Part shown: positions 50,469 to 59,552 of the stretch, one piece after another
How the letters are laid out: each line of letters begins with the position of its first letter
How positions within the stretch are numbered: the first letter of the stretch is position 1
Source of the DNA: Gordonia polyisoprenivorans NBRC 16320 = JCM 10675
Lineage (GTDB): Bacteria; Actinomycetota; Actinomycetes; Mycobacteriales; Mycobacteriaceae
Direction of reading: 5' to 3'
Length of the DNA stretch: 64,000 nucleotides
Assembly (NCBI RefSeq): GCF_000241325.1
Contig: NZ_BAEI01000059.1
Span: 1-64,000, forward strand
Translations under genes and position numbers: made by a program
The notes under the pieces: generated by a model
What the model was told of the DNA's origin: nothing
What the model saw: the letters and a program-made list of their open reading frames with translations, nothing else
Database searches by the model: none

Positions 50469-52394
50469 TCAGCGGCGACGCGCCGTACCACTGGGATATC
50501 CGCGCGGCTGCGACCGCGACTGCGTACCCGAATATCCCGACCGGGGCCGCCACGAATGACCGGCCGAGTACCGCCCGCTCGCTTCGCTCCCGGCGCCCCG
50601 AAAACCAGGCCCGCTCGCTTCGCTCCCGGCGCCCCAATAACGAGGCCCGCTCGCTTCGCTCCCGGCGCCCCAATAACGAGGCCCGCTCGCTTCGCTCCCG
50701 GCGCCTGCACGATACCTGCCGGCGCCCCGCGTCGCCCCCGCCGGGCGCACCGCCGTCTGACCGGCGGCGCCCGACCTGCGACCACCCGGCAGCACCCGGC
50801 GCCACATCGGTCGCTTGGCCTCCGGCGTCGGAGCCGGACCACGCCCCGGGCCCGGCCGTCCGCGACGCGCCGGCGCGGGCGTCGTGCCCGACCCCGAACG
50901 CCTGCCATCGAGTCGATCACGCAGTACCTCGGCGCGAGAAGGCTTGTAGGCCACCGGAGTCGGCAGGCGCAGGATCCGGCCCAGCCGTCCGGGCCTACTC
51001 GTCGACAACGCCACCACCGCTTCCGGTTCATGGCGGGCCGCGTTGGCCAACAACCCGAGCATCGCCAACACCGTCAGCGTCGACGTGCCGCCCGCCGACA
51101 ACAACGGCAACTGAATGCCGGTCACCGGCAGCAGGCCGATCACGTATCCGATGTTGATCAGCGCCTGTGTGGTGATCAACACGGTGATCGTCGCCGTCAT
51201 CAACCGCAGGAACGGATCGGTCGACCGGTGGGCGATGCGCAGACCGACGAAGGTGAAGATCACGAACAGCGCCACCACCAGCAGGCCCCCGATCAGCCCG
51301 AGTTCCTCACCGATGATCGCGAAGATGAAGTCGTTGTGCGCGTTGGGCAGATAGTTCCATTTGGCACGACTCTGCCCGAGCCCCACCCCGAACACACCGC
51401 CGTTGGCCAGGGCGTAGGTCGCCTGACGTGCCTGGTATCCGGCGCCCTGCGGATCGTCGATACCGCCGAGGAAGCTCATCACGCGCTGCGAGCGATAGCC
51501 CTCGACCAGAGCCAGCACGATCGCGATGCCCGCACCCGTCAGCGCGAACGCGGAGAACACCTTGATCGGCAGACCCGCGAACCACAACAGGGTGCCGATG
51601 ATGATCGCGATGGTGATCGTGGTCGACAGGTTCGGCTCGAGGATGATCAGCAGACAGATCAGCAGACCGACCGGCAACAACGGGATCAGCAGTTCCTTCA
51701 GTGGTGCGTTGTCCCGACGCCGCGACGCCAACAGATGCGCACCCCACACACAGAGCGCGACCTTCACCAGCTCCGACGGCTGCACCGACAGCCCCGAGAT
51801 GACGAACCAGCGTCGGGCACCCTGGCTGAGTGTGCCCACCCCGGGGATCAGCACCAGCGCCAGCAGCACCGTCGTGATCACCATCAGGGGCGCGGCCATC
51901 CGGCGCAACAACCGCACCGGCAGTCGCAACGTCAGGTAGAAGACCACCACGCCCAGCAGCGCGAACACGACCTGCGTCGCGAACAGACCGTAGGCCGATC
52001 CATCCTGGGAATAGCCCTCCACCGACGACGCCGAGAGCACCATCACCAGCCCGAACGCCGTCAACAAGAACGCCAGCGTCAGGATCAGGTGATACGACGC
52101 GAGCGGGCGGCCGAGCAGGCTGCGCGTACCCTCCGCGATCGTCGACAACGCCGTACCGACCATCTCGACCGGACCGGCCTGCGTTCGCGTGTCGGACGCT
52201 CGCGCATCCGCTCGGGACCGGGAGCGTCGTGCCGAGGGCTTGGTCTCCCTCGTCTCGGCGGCGTCGTCCTCGGCACCGTCGGTCGCGGCCCGGTCGTTCG
52301 CAGTACCGTCGGCGTCGGTGTGCGAGTGCACATCCGGGTCGTCGGTGGGTGCGTCGACATCGTCGGACGACCCGTCCGTCGACGCGGCGCTCAT
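50469..52394 (-). CDS. ftsW: FtsW, septal peptidoglycan polymerase (SEDS) with long N- and C-terminal tails
   Basis: 641 residues. An N-terminal acidic/basic disordered region (about 1-95) and about ten helices from 100 (YHLILTLAFLLTAFGLVMVLSASS) to about 480. SEDS marks are PSELVKVALCVWGAHLLASRR, HNDFIFAIIGEELGLIGGL and PLLSAGGTSTLTVLAMLGLLANAARH. The C-terminal tail of about 160 residues is Arg/Gly/Pro-rich with a 12-residue repeat (AGSEASGPRYWG). The start at 52394 overlaps the murD stop as ATGA. FtsW pairs with FtsI to make septal wall. Confidence 0.96.
   Translation of the reverse strand: MSAASTDGSSDDVDAPTDDPDVHSHTDADGTANDRAATDGAEDDAAETRETKPSARRSRSRADARASDTRTQAGPVEMVGTALSTIAEGTRSLLGRPLASYHLILTLAFLLTAFGLVMVLSASSVEGYSQDGSAYGLFATQVVFALLGVVVFYLTLRLPVRLLRRMAAPLMVITTVLLALVLIPGVGTLSQGARRWFVISGLSVQPSELVKVALCVWGAHLLASRRRDNAPLKELLIPLLPVGLLICLLIILEPNLSTTITIAIIIGTLLWFAGLPIKVFSAFALTGAGIAIVLALVEGYRSQRVMSFLGGIDDPQGAGYQARQATYALANGGVFGVGLGQSRAKWNYLPNAHNDFIFAIIGEELGLIGGLLVVALFVIFTFVGLRIAHRSTDPFLRLMTATITVLITTQALINIGYVIGLLPVTGIQLPLLSAGGTSTLTVLAMLGLLANAARHEPEAVVALSTSRPGRLGRILRLPTPVAYKPSRAEVLRDRLDGRRSGSGTTPAPARRGRPGPGRGPAPTPEAKRPMWRRVLPGGRRSGAAGQTAVRPAGATRGAGRYRAGAGSEASGPRYWGAGSEASGPRYWGAGSEASGPGFRGAGSEASGRYSAGHSWRPRSGYSGTQSRSQPRGYPSGTARRR
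50576..50705 (-). repeat. 36-nt tandem repeat, four copies, in the ftsW 3' end
   Basis: The core CGCTCGCTTCGCTCCCGGCG (plus strand) occurs at 50576, 50612, 50648 and 50684, spaced exactly 36 nt. Middle units are nearly identical. In frame it encodes AGSEASGPRYWG dodecapeptides in the cytosolic tail. The core word resembles that of the dinB array but is read in a different frame. Confidence 0.96.
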
Positions 52395-54055
52395 CGCCGC
52401 TGCGCCTGCGCGTCGACCGCCCCGCCCTCGCCGGCGAGCGACCGTGCGGCGTCGGCGAAGGCATCCCCGCGGCGACCGTAGCCGGCGAACATGTCCAGTG
52501 ACGCGGCCGCGGGCGCCAGCAGGATCGCGTCGGGACGATCCTCGCCCCGGTGGGCGGCGGCGAGGGACCATGCGACGTGGACGGCGCGATCCATCACCGC
52601 CACCGCGGCCTCGCCGGGTGCCGCTGCCGGTGCCGCTGCGGATGCCGACGCCGACGCCGATGACACATCGGAGGTACCCGGGGCGCCGGAGGCACCCGGA
52701 GCTGCGGGCAAGTCGACGCCCGACGGGAAGGAGAGCTCTCGCTGTACGGTCACGCAGCCATCGTCCCCTGTGAACACTGAGACGGTTGGGACTTCTGGGG
52801 CGTGTCGCGCGATCGCTGCGACAACCAGCTCGCGATCGCGCCCGATCGCGACGACGCCGGCGAGGCGATCGGCGACGGCGTCGAGCATGCTCGCCAGCGA
52901 CGCGCCCTTGAGCAGGCCACCGGCGATCAGGACCACCCGGCGATGGGCGGCGATCGCCGCCTGCGCGGCATGCGGATTGGTCGCCTTGGAGTCGTCGACG
53001 AAGGCGATCCCGTCCCGCTCTGCAACGACCTCACCACGGTGTGCGGCCGGTCGGAACGCGGCCAGGGCCGATCGGATCGGGTCGGGGGCGATACCGATCG
53101 ACCGGGCCAACGCCGCTGCGGCCAGGGCGTCGGCGAGACCGGACGGACCAGGTGGCCGGATAACCGCGGCGTCGGCGAGTGCGGTGCCCGCTGCCATTCC
53201 GACCCCTGCCACCCCGCCTGCTTCGCCGAACGCGCGGTCGACCAGTTCCCCGTCGCGAACCCCGAGTTCACCGTCGGCGGGCGCCGACAGCGTGAACCCG
53301 ACCCGCCGGCCCACGACCGGCAACGCTGCGGCGATGGGATCGTCGAGCCCGACGACCCCGACGACTCCGTGCAGGGCGATCTGCTTGGCCTGCGCATAGG
53401 CGTCGAAGGACCCGTGCCAGTCGAGGTGATCGTCGGCGACGTTCAGCACGACACCGGCACTCGGCGCGATCGACGGTGCCCAATACAGCTGGAATGACGA
53501 GAGTTCTGCGCAGAGCACGTCGACGCGGGGACTCTCGGCCATGGCGTCGAGCACCGGGAGCCCGATGTTGCCGCACGCTGCGCAGGCACGCCCGGACGCG
53601 GCGACGATGTCGGCGAGCATCGAGGTCGTCGTCGTCTTCCCGTTGGTGCCGGTGACGACCAGCCAGGTACGCGGGGGTCCGAAGATGCCGGCTGCGTCGA
53701 GTTGCCAGGCGAGTTCGACCTCACCCCAGATGGGGAGGCCTGCGGCGCGTGCGGCGACGGGGAGCGGGTGGTCGGGAGCGAAGCCCGGCGACACGATGAC
53801 CAGGTCGGTGCGTTCCGCCCAGGTCGGATCGGCGAGTAGGTCGGCGACGGCGATCAGCCGAGCCCCGCGGTCGACCATGGCCGAGGCCCCGGCGATGGCG
53901 CCCACCCCCGCGGTGGTGACGCGGTCGTCGGCGATGGTGACCTGCGCGCCCAGATCGAGCAGATGACGTGCCGCCGACATCCCGGCCGACCCGCCACCGG
54001 CGACGAGCACCGACCGGCCCGGCAGCGGTGCCCCGGAGTGGGGCGTCGCACTCAT
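52391..54055 (-). CDS. murD: UDP-N-acetylmuramoyl-L-alanine--D-glutamate ligase
   Basis: 554 residues, long for MurD (about 450-490). N-terminal Gly-rich VLVAGGGSAGMSAARHLLDLG; P-loop VTGTNGKTTT (about 135-143); FVDDSKATNPHAAQAAI is a family block of the C-terminal domain. The excess is mainly an Ala/Ser/Pro-rich insertion (SGAPGTSDVSSASASASAAA onwards) in the C-terminal domain and a Gly/Val-rich one in the central domain. Start 54055 lies 4 nt after the mraY stop. Confidence 0.96.
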   Translation of the reverse strand: MSATPHSGAPLPGRSVLVAGGGSAGMSAARHLLDLGAQVTIADDRVTTAGVGAIAGASAMVDRGARLIAVADLLADPTWAERTDLVIVSPGFAPDHPLPVAARAAGLPIWGEVELAWQLDAAGIFGPPRTWLVVTGTNGKTTTTSMLADIVAASGRACAACGNIGLPVLDAMAESPRVDVLCAELSSFQLYWAPSIAPSAGVVLNVADDHLDWHGSFDAYAQAKQIALHGVVGVVGLDDPIAAALPVVGRRVGFTLSAPADGELGVRDGELVDRAFGEAGGVAGVGMAAGTALADAAVIRPPGPSGLADALAAAALARSIGIAPDPIRSALAAFRPAAHRGEVVAERDGIAFVDDSKATNPHAAQAAIAAHRRVVLIAGGLLKGASLASMLDAVADRLAGVVAIGRDRELVVAAIARHAPEVPTVSVFTGDDGCVTVQRELSFPSGVDLPAAPGASGAPGTSDVSSASASASAAAPAAAPGEAAVAVMDRAVHVAWSLAAAHRGEDRPDAILLAPAAASLDMFAGYGRRGDAFADAARSLAGEGGAVDAQAQRR

Positions 54056-54059
54056 CGTC

Positions 54060-55157
54060 TCAGCCCTTGACGGCCAGGAATTCGCCGTAGAACAGCGAGA
54101 GCCCCAGCGCACAGGCGATGGCCGTCAACAGCCAGAACCGGATGATCACCGTCGTCTCCGCCCAACCACCGAGCTCGAAGTGGTGGTGGAACGGCGCCAT
54201 CCGGAACACCCGTCGTCCGGTGGTCCGGAAGAACGCGATCTGGATGACCACCGACACGATCTCGGCGACGAACAGGGCACCGATCACGACGGCGAGCAAC
54301 TCGGTGCGGGTGGTGATGGACAGTCCGGCGAGCATGCCACCGAGCGCCAGTGACCCGGTGTCGCCCATGAAGATCTTGGCCGGTGCGGCATTCCACCAGA
54401 GGAACCCCAGGCAGGCTCCGCCACCGGCGACCGCGATCAGCGCCAGATCCAGCGGATCGCGCACGTTGTAGCAACCCTGGGGGATGTCGTTGGCCGGTTT
54501 CGCCCCGCCCGAGCAGGCGTTGACGAACTGGAAGAAGGCCACCAGCACGTAGGAGCCGAGCACCATCGCCATCGAGCCGGCGGCCAGGCCGTCGAGGCCG
54601 TCGGTGAAATTGACGGCGTTCGACCACGCGGCGACCACCAGCCAGACGAAGACGACGAAGGCCACCGACACCATCGAGATCGCGTCGATGTCGCGGACGT
54701 AGGACAGGTACGGTCCGGCCGGGGTGAGACCTGCGTTGTTACGGAACTGCAGCACCAGGATGCCGAACAGGATCGCGGCGATGAACTGCCCGATCGATTT
54801 GGCGGTCTTGTTGAGTCCCAGGTTGCGATGCTTACGGATCTTGATGAAGTCGTCGAGGAATCCGACACCGCCCAATGCCGTTGCGAGCCCGAGCACGAGC
54901 AATCCCGATGCGCTCGGCCCGGCGTCGGAGTCCATGAACACCCCGGCCAGGTGGGCACCGAAATAACCGGCCCACAAGGCGATCAGGATCGCGACGCCGC
55001 CCATGGACGGGGTGCCTCGTTTGGTCTGGTGGCTCTGCGGGCCCTCGACCCGGATCTCCTGACCGAAGCCCTGCCGCGAGAACAACCGGATCAGCAACGG
55101 GGTGAGCATGATCGACACCGCCACCGCGATGGCCCCCGCGATGAGGATCTGGGTCAC
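54060..55157 (-). CDS. mraY: Phospho-N-acetylmuramoyl-pentapeptide transferase
   Basis: 365 residues, ten helices. [31 protein letters not shown] (Asp pair for Mg), [19 protein letters not shown] and [19 protein letters not shown] are the catalytic blocks; [20 protein letters not shown] is the HHH motif. It transfers phospho-MurNAc-pentapeptide to undecaprenyl phosphate, forming lipid I. Its upstream neighbour is normally murF; here it is only a short MurF-like gene. Confidence 0.97.
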   Translation of the reverse strand: MTQILIAGAIAVAVSIMLTPLLIRLFSRQGFGQEIRVEGPQSHQTKRGTPSMGGVAILIALWAGYFGAHLAGVFMDSDAGPSASGLLVLGLATALGGVGFLDDFIKIRKHRNLGLNKTAKSIGQFIAAILFGILVLQFRNNAGLTPAGPYLSYVRDIDAISMVSVAFVVFVWLVVAAWSNAVNFTDGLDGLAAGSMAMVLGSYVLVAFFQFVNACSGGAKPANDIPQGCYNVRDPLDLALIAVAGGGACLGFLWWNAAPAKIFMGDTGSLALGGMLAGLSITTRTELLAVVIGALFVAEIVSVVIQIAFFRTTGRRVFRMAPFHHHFELGGWAETTVIIRFWLLTAIACALGLSLFYGEFLAVKG

Positions 55158-55173
55158 CTGAACGTCCTCGCCT

Positions 55174-55770
55174 TCATTCGTTCGCTCCTGCGTTCGGGGT
55201 GTCCGGCCGCTCTGCCCGCCCCGACTGATCTGTCTTCTCGGCTTGTGCTGTCGTCTCGGCCTGCAGCGTCCGCAGTGTCACCGGGTGATGACACGCGTCC
55301 TGGATGAATGCGGCGATCCCGCCGGCCGGGGCCCCCACCGCCCACAGGACGGTGTCGCCCGGCTGCGGTCGCCACTGCGGCTCGTCGACGAACAGGTCGA
55401 CGACCTCCTCGAAGCCCTGGACCTGACGCACCTCGTCACCCCAGGACCCCTCCATCACGGTGCCTTGATGCAGAGCGCGCACGGCCCTGCCAGACCCTAC
55501 GCACAACACCTTGTCCACGGCGAGACGCACCGCGAGTCGGCCCACCCGGTCGTGTTCGACGGCCCGGTGGTTCTCGTCGTCGCGGTCGGGGCCGTCGACG
55601 AGGAGTTCGCCGATGATCGCCCACGTGCGCCGGCCTCGCCCGTCGCCCGTATCGCCCGCACCCGCTCGCCGAGCCCGATCGGCCGACTCGACGAGTGTCC
55701 GCAACCCCGATGTGACGTCATCGATCCGCGCGGGTATCGCGGTGGCGAGCACGGTCAGCTCAGCGCTCAC
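55174..55770 (-). CDS. Stand-alone MurF C-terminal-domain-like protein; no full-length MurF at this locus
   Basis: 198 residues between murE and mraY, where murF (about 500 residues) is expected. It aligns only to the MurF C-terminal domain: [37 protein letters not shown] and [13 protein letters not shown] match the mycobacterial order. The first residues ([19 protein letters not shown]) align without gaps to the MurF strand and loop that normally reads VTVIDDAYNANPDSMRAGL, but DDAYNANP is lost. The normal VLVKAS block reads VLWAVG. The ATP P-loop and the substrate-binding domain are absent. The start overlaps the murE stop as ATGA and the frame is clean, so it looks expressed, but it cannot be an active ligase alone. 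It could be a diverged accessory protein or a decayed remnant. Confidence 0.8.
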   Translation of the reverse strand: MSAELTVLATAIPARIDDVTSGLRTLVESADRARRAGAGDTGDGRGRRTWAIIGELLVDGPDRDDENHRAVEHDRVGRLAVRLAVDKVLCVGSGRAVRALHQGTVMEGSWGDEVRQVQGFEEVVDLFVDEPQWRPQPGDTVLWAVGAPAGGIAAFIQDACHHPVTLRTLQAETTAQAEKTDQSGRAERPDTPNAGANE

Positions 55771-57419
55771 CGGCGTGCCTCTCGGCCCGCCGGCTGCTCG
55801 GTGGCGCCACCGGCGATCTGGTCCAGGGCCTCGCCCAGCACCACGCGGTCGTCGAAGGGGTGCTTCACGCCGTCGATCTCCTGACCCGCCTCATGTCCCT
55901 TGCCGGCGACCAGGATCACGTCGCCGGGCTGCGCCCATTCGACGGCGGCGGTGATGGCCGCCCGCCGATCCCCGATCTCGCGGTGATCGGCACCGGCGGG
56001 CAGTTCTTCGGCGGGTACCTCCCCGATCCCGGCGAGCATCGCCGCCCGGATCGCCGCGGGGTCCTCGGTGCGCGGGTTGTCGTCGGTGATGATGACCAGC
56101 TCGGCCCCGCGGGCGGCCGCGGCGCCCATCATGGGGCGCTTACCGTGGTCCCGATCTCCGCCTGCGCCGACGACCACACCGATCCGGCCCGTGCTCTGTG
56201 CGCGCAACGTCGACAGCACGGCGTCGAGGGCGCCGGGCTTGTGCGCGTAGTCGACGATCGCCAGGAACGGCTGTCCGCGGTCGACCCGCTCGAGTCGACC
56301 GGGCACCGACACCTGCGCCATTGCGGTGGCGGCCTCGGTGGCGCTCACCCCGGAGGCAACGGCGATCGCGACGGCCAGGGTGGCGTTGGCCACGTTGAAC
56401 CGGCCGGGCAGGGGCAGCACCATCTCGACGCCGCTGCGCCCGGGGCCGGCGAGCGTGACGTGCTGCGACCCGTCCGGCTCGACGGTCACCTGCTCGGCAC
56501 GCCAGGTCGCCGCGACGTCCGTCGTCGACACTGTCACCGGAGCGAATGACGAACCGGCAGAAGCTATTTCGGCCATCCGACGTCCCCACTCGTCGTCGAC
56601 GCAGATCACCGAGCGAACCGCGCGGGTCGACGATCCGGCAGCGAACAGGAGTGCCTTGGACTCGAAGTAGGCGCGCATCGTCGGATGGAAATCGAGGTGA
56701 TCCTGCGACAGATTCGTGAATGCGCCCACCGCGAAATGTGCACCGTCGACGCGTCCGAGCGCCAACGCGTGGCTCGAGACCTCCATGACCACGGCGTCGA
56801 CGCCGCGTTCGACCATGGCGGCGAGCAACCCCTGCAGCGTCGGGGCCTCGGGGGTGGTGAGCGAACTCGGCACCGCGACGCCGTTGACCCGCGTCTGGAC
56901 GGTGCCGATCAATCCCACCGAGTGCCCGGCGGCCAGCAGTGCCGCCTCGACCATGTAGGACGTCGTGGTCTTGCCGGAGGTACCGGTGATGCCGATGAGC
57001 TTGAGTCGCTGTGACGGATTGCCGTAGATGCGGGCACTGACCCCGCCGAGGACACGCCGGGGTTCGGGGTGCACGAGGACCGCGCAGGTGGCGTCGGTGG
57101 GTAGGACACGCGCCAATTCGGCTCGTCCCGCGGCATCGGTGAGCACGGCGGTCGCGCCGCGTTCGACGGCGTCGGCGGCGAATCGGGCACCGTGGGTGCG
57201 GGCCCCCGGTAGCGCCGCGAACAGGTCACCCCGCCGGACGTCCTGAGCGCGCAGTGACACCCCGGTGACGGCGGTTGACGCACTCGCCTCGCCCACCAGA
57301 TCGAGCCGCGCGCCGGTCGCCTGGGAGAGGACGCCGACCTCGGTGGGATCGAGATGGGTGGGGCGGCTCAGGTCGGTCGGCCGACGCCGCCGAGACGATC
57401 CGCTTCGTGCTGCTGCCAT
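55767..57419 (-). CDS. murE: UDP-MurNAc-L-Ala-D-Glu--meso-2,6-diaminopimelate ligase
   Basis: 550 residues. P-loop GITGTSGKTTTS (146-151 for GTSGKT), the conserved VMEVSSHALALGRVDG, and ITDDNPRTEDPAAIRAAM: the DNPR motif (about residue 445) selects meso-diaminopimelate, as expected for this group. It adds the third residue of the stem peptide. Start ATG 57419 after GAGAGGAGGGG. The next step, adding D-Ala-D-Ala, needs MurF, which is not encoded next to it. Confidence 0.97.
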   Translation of the reverse strand: MAAARSGSSRRRRPTDLSRPTHLDPTEVGVLSQATGARLDLVGEASASTAVTGVSLRAQDVRRGDLFAALPGARTHGARFAADAVERGATAVLTDAAGRAELARVLPTDATCAVLVHPEPRRVLGGVSARIYGNPSQRLKLIGITGTSGKTTTSYMVEAALLAAGHSVGLIGTVQTRVNGVAVPSSLTTPEAPTLQGLLAAMVERGVDAVVMEVSSHALALGRVDGAHFAVGAFTNLSQDHLDFHPTMRAYFESKALLFAAGSSTRAVRSVICVDDEWGRRMAEIASAGSSFAPVTVSTTDVAATWRAEQVTVEPDGSQHVTLAGPGRSGVEMVLPLPGRFNVANATLAVAIAVASGVSATEAATAMAQVSVPGRLERVDRGQPFLAIVDYAHKPGALDAVLSTLRAQSTGRIGVVVGAGGDRDHGKRPMMGAAAARGAELVIITDDNPRTEDPAAIRAAMLAGIGEVPAEELPAGADHREIGDRRAAITAAVEWAQPGDVILVAGKGHEAGQEIDGVKHPFDDRVVLGEALDQIAGGATEQPAGREARR

Positions 57420-57611
57420 CGTGCCGATCCCCTCCTCTCACCCCGTCGAACACGTCTCGGGTCCGGACGAACCCCTGGTCATGTATCGGCTGTCGTGTGC
57501 CGACTCTCGTATGCCACTGCCGGCCGGTGTTGTCTGATACGCCCGTGAACGCACCCACGATACCGTCAGCCCGGCTGCCACCCGTGCAGGGTCGGCGCCG
57601 GGCGTCGGGGC
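57420..57611. other. Gap between ftsI and murE
   Basis: 192 nt separate the ftsI stop from the murE start. It contains the strong murE ribosome site and possibly a promoter. I see no gene or clear hairpin. In M. tuberculosis several small genes (Rv2159c-Rv2162c) lie at this point; they are absent here. Confidence 0.4.
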
Positions 57612-59531
57612 TCACGAAGCCTGCAGCACCATACGCGGTGTGGGCTGCGGCGATTGCGGGATGCGGTCGTGCTGCAGGATCCACGATGCGATGGACTTGA
57701 ACAGCGGTGCGGCCGACTGCCCACCCGAACCGTCGGAACTGCGCTTGGGATTGTCGAGCATGATCCCGACGACGAACCGTGGGTCATCGGCCGGGGCGAT
57801 CCCCGCGAAGGTGATGTTGTAGCTCGAGTTCGAGTAGCACCCACACGCGGGATCGACCTGCTGTGCCGTACCTGTCTTGCCGGACAGCTGATAGCCCGGT
57901 ACCGCGCCCTTGGCGCCGGTACCCTCCTGCTCGCCCGTCGGATCGTCCTGGAAGATCCCGCGGAACATGTTGCGCACCGTCACCGCGGTCTGTGGGCTCA
58001 CGACCTGCACGCCCTGTGGTCGTGGTTCGTCGGACGGCGATTGCCCCTGTCGTGTCTCGGACTCGAGAATGCGCGGCGGGATGCGCAGTCCGTCATTCGC
58101 GATGGCCTGGTACATGCCGGTCATTTGCAACAGCGTCATCGACAGGCCCTGTCCGATCGGCAGGTTCGCGAACGAACCACCGGACCACTGGCTCAGCGCG
58201 GGAACCTCGCCGCCGCTCTCGGCGGGCAGACCGACGCCGGTGATGCGGCCGAGCCCGAAGCGGTTCACCATGTCGGCGAACCGTTGCTCGCCGACCTGCT
58301 GGGCCAACATGAGGGTGCCGACGTTGGAGGACTTACTGAAGATCCCGGTGGTGGTGTACGGGGCGACACCGTGCACCCACGCGTCGTTGACGGTCACCCC
58401 GGCCATGTGGATGCTGCCGGGAACCTGATGGACCTGTTCGGGTGTCGTCAATCCGTACTGGATCGCCGCCGAGGCGGTGATCACCTTGTTCACCGAGCCC
58501 GGCTCGAACGGTGAGGTCACCGCGGGGTTGCCGAGGTTGGCGTCGGGCTGATCCGACAACGGCTTGGATGCGTTGAACGTGCCGTCGTTGGCCATCGCGA
58601 GCACCTCACCGGTCTTCGCGTCGAGCACCACCGCCGACGCCGACCGTGCCCCGGATGCGGCCTTGGCCTTCATCACCTCGCTCTGCACGTACCACTGGAT
58701 GTCGGAGTCGATGGTCAGTTGCACGTTGGCGCCGTTGATCGCCGGGTGGACGTTGCGTGTCGATCCGGGGATGATCGCGCCGTCGGAACCGCGGTCGTAG
58801 GTCTTGGAGCCGTCGGTGCCGGCCAGCACCGAGTCGAGTGAGGCCTCGAGACCGATCAGTCCGTTGCCGTCGTAATTGACGTCCCCGACGATGTTGGCGG
58901 CCAGCGATCCACCGGGATAGATCCGCACGCTCTGCGGATCGGCCCCGACCTCGGGGTAGTCGGTGGTGATCCGCGACGCGACGTCCGGGCTGATCGAGCG
59001 CGCGAGATAGACGAACGTCTCGTCGCTGGTGAGCTTCTTGTAGAGGTCGTCGGCGCTGATCGATCCGCCGAGCGCGCCCGAGACACCGTCGGCGATCTGG
59101 TGCAATCGCGTCTCGACGTCAGGCAGGCTGGGATTGTCCTTGTGCGCCTTGGCGATCGAGTTGCGCACCGCTTTGGGCAGAAAGGTCAACGACCGTGCCT
59201 CGTCGGTGTAGGCCAACGGTCGTCCGTTGCGGTCGAGGATCGCCCCACGCTTGGCGGTCATGATCTGCGTGTATTCGCGCTGCGCAGCTGCCTGTTGCGC
59301 CAGCGACGGTGCCTCGATGGTGTGGACCACCACCATGCGGATGGCCACGGCGATGACCGCGAGCAGTACCACCACACCCGCGATCCGACTGCGAACCACA
59401 AAGGTGTGCGGCCGCTTCGGGGGTTGTCGGGGGGGCCGCGGTGATCGGCCTGCTCCGCCGGCGGGCGATCGGCCTGCTCCGCCGGCGGCCGAATGGCCGG
59501 AGGCGGCCGGTCTGGTCGCACGTGTCGTCAT
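57612..59531 (-). CDS. ftsI: Septal penicillin-binding protein 3 (FtsI/PbpB)
   Basis: 639 residues. The basic Gly/Pro-rich N-terminus has a duplicated AGGAGRSP block (24-nt repeat), one membrane helix (IAGVVVLLAVIAVAIRMVVV), the dimerisation domain (GAILDRNGRPLAYTDEA) and the transpeptidase with SVNK (Ser about 346), KSSNVGT and SGKTGTAQQ. It cross-links septal peptidoglycan with FtsW. A PACGC pair of Cys follows the KTG motif. ATG 59531 is chosen; a TTG 9 nt upstream with GGTGG before it is equally possible. Confidence 0.96.
   Translation of the reverse strand: MTTRATRPAASGHSAAGGAGRSPAGGAGRSPRPPRQPPKRPHTFVVRSRIAGVVVLLAVIAVAIRMVVVHTIEAPSLAQQAAAQREYTQIMTAKRGAILDRNGRPLAYTDEARSLTFLPKAVRNSIAKAHKDNPSLPDVETRLHQIADGVSGALGGSISADDLYKKLTSDETFVYLARSISPDVASRITTDYPEVGADPQSVRIYPGGSLAANIVGDVNYDGNGLIGLEASLDSVLAGTDGSKTYDRGSDGAIIPGSTRNVHPAINGANVQLTIDSDIQWYVQSEVMKAKAASGARSASAVVLDAKTGEVLAMANDGTFNASKPLSDQPDANLGNPAVTSPFEPGSVNKVITASAAIQYGLTTPEQVHQVPGSIHMAGVTVNDAWVHGVAPYTTTGIFSKSSNVGTLMLAQQVGEQRFADMVNRFGLGRITGVGLPAESGGEVPALSQWSGGSFANLPIGQGLSMTLLQMTGMYQAIANDGLRIPPRILESETRQGQSPSDEPRPQGVQVVSPQTAVTVRNMFRGIFQDDPTGEQEGTGAKGAVPGYQLSGKTGTAQQVDPACGCYSNSSYNITFAGIAPADDPRFVVGIMLDNPKRSSDGSGGQSAAPLFKSIASWILQHDRIPQSPQPTPRMVLQAS
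59443..59488 (-). repeat. 24-nt repeat, two copies, in the ftsI 5' end
   Basis: Two copies spaced 24 nt (59443-59464 and 59467-59488; 22 matching bases each) encode the AGGAGRSP duplication in the cytosolic N-terminus of FtsI. Confidence 0.85.
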
Positions 59532-59552
59532 GATCGTCAATTGTCCACCGTA

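Noticed and set aside
50576..50705. CRISPR-like array of 36-nt periodic repeats
   Set aside because: The repeats are contiguous, with no unique spacers, are in frame within ftsW, and no cas gene is near.
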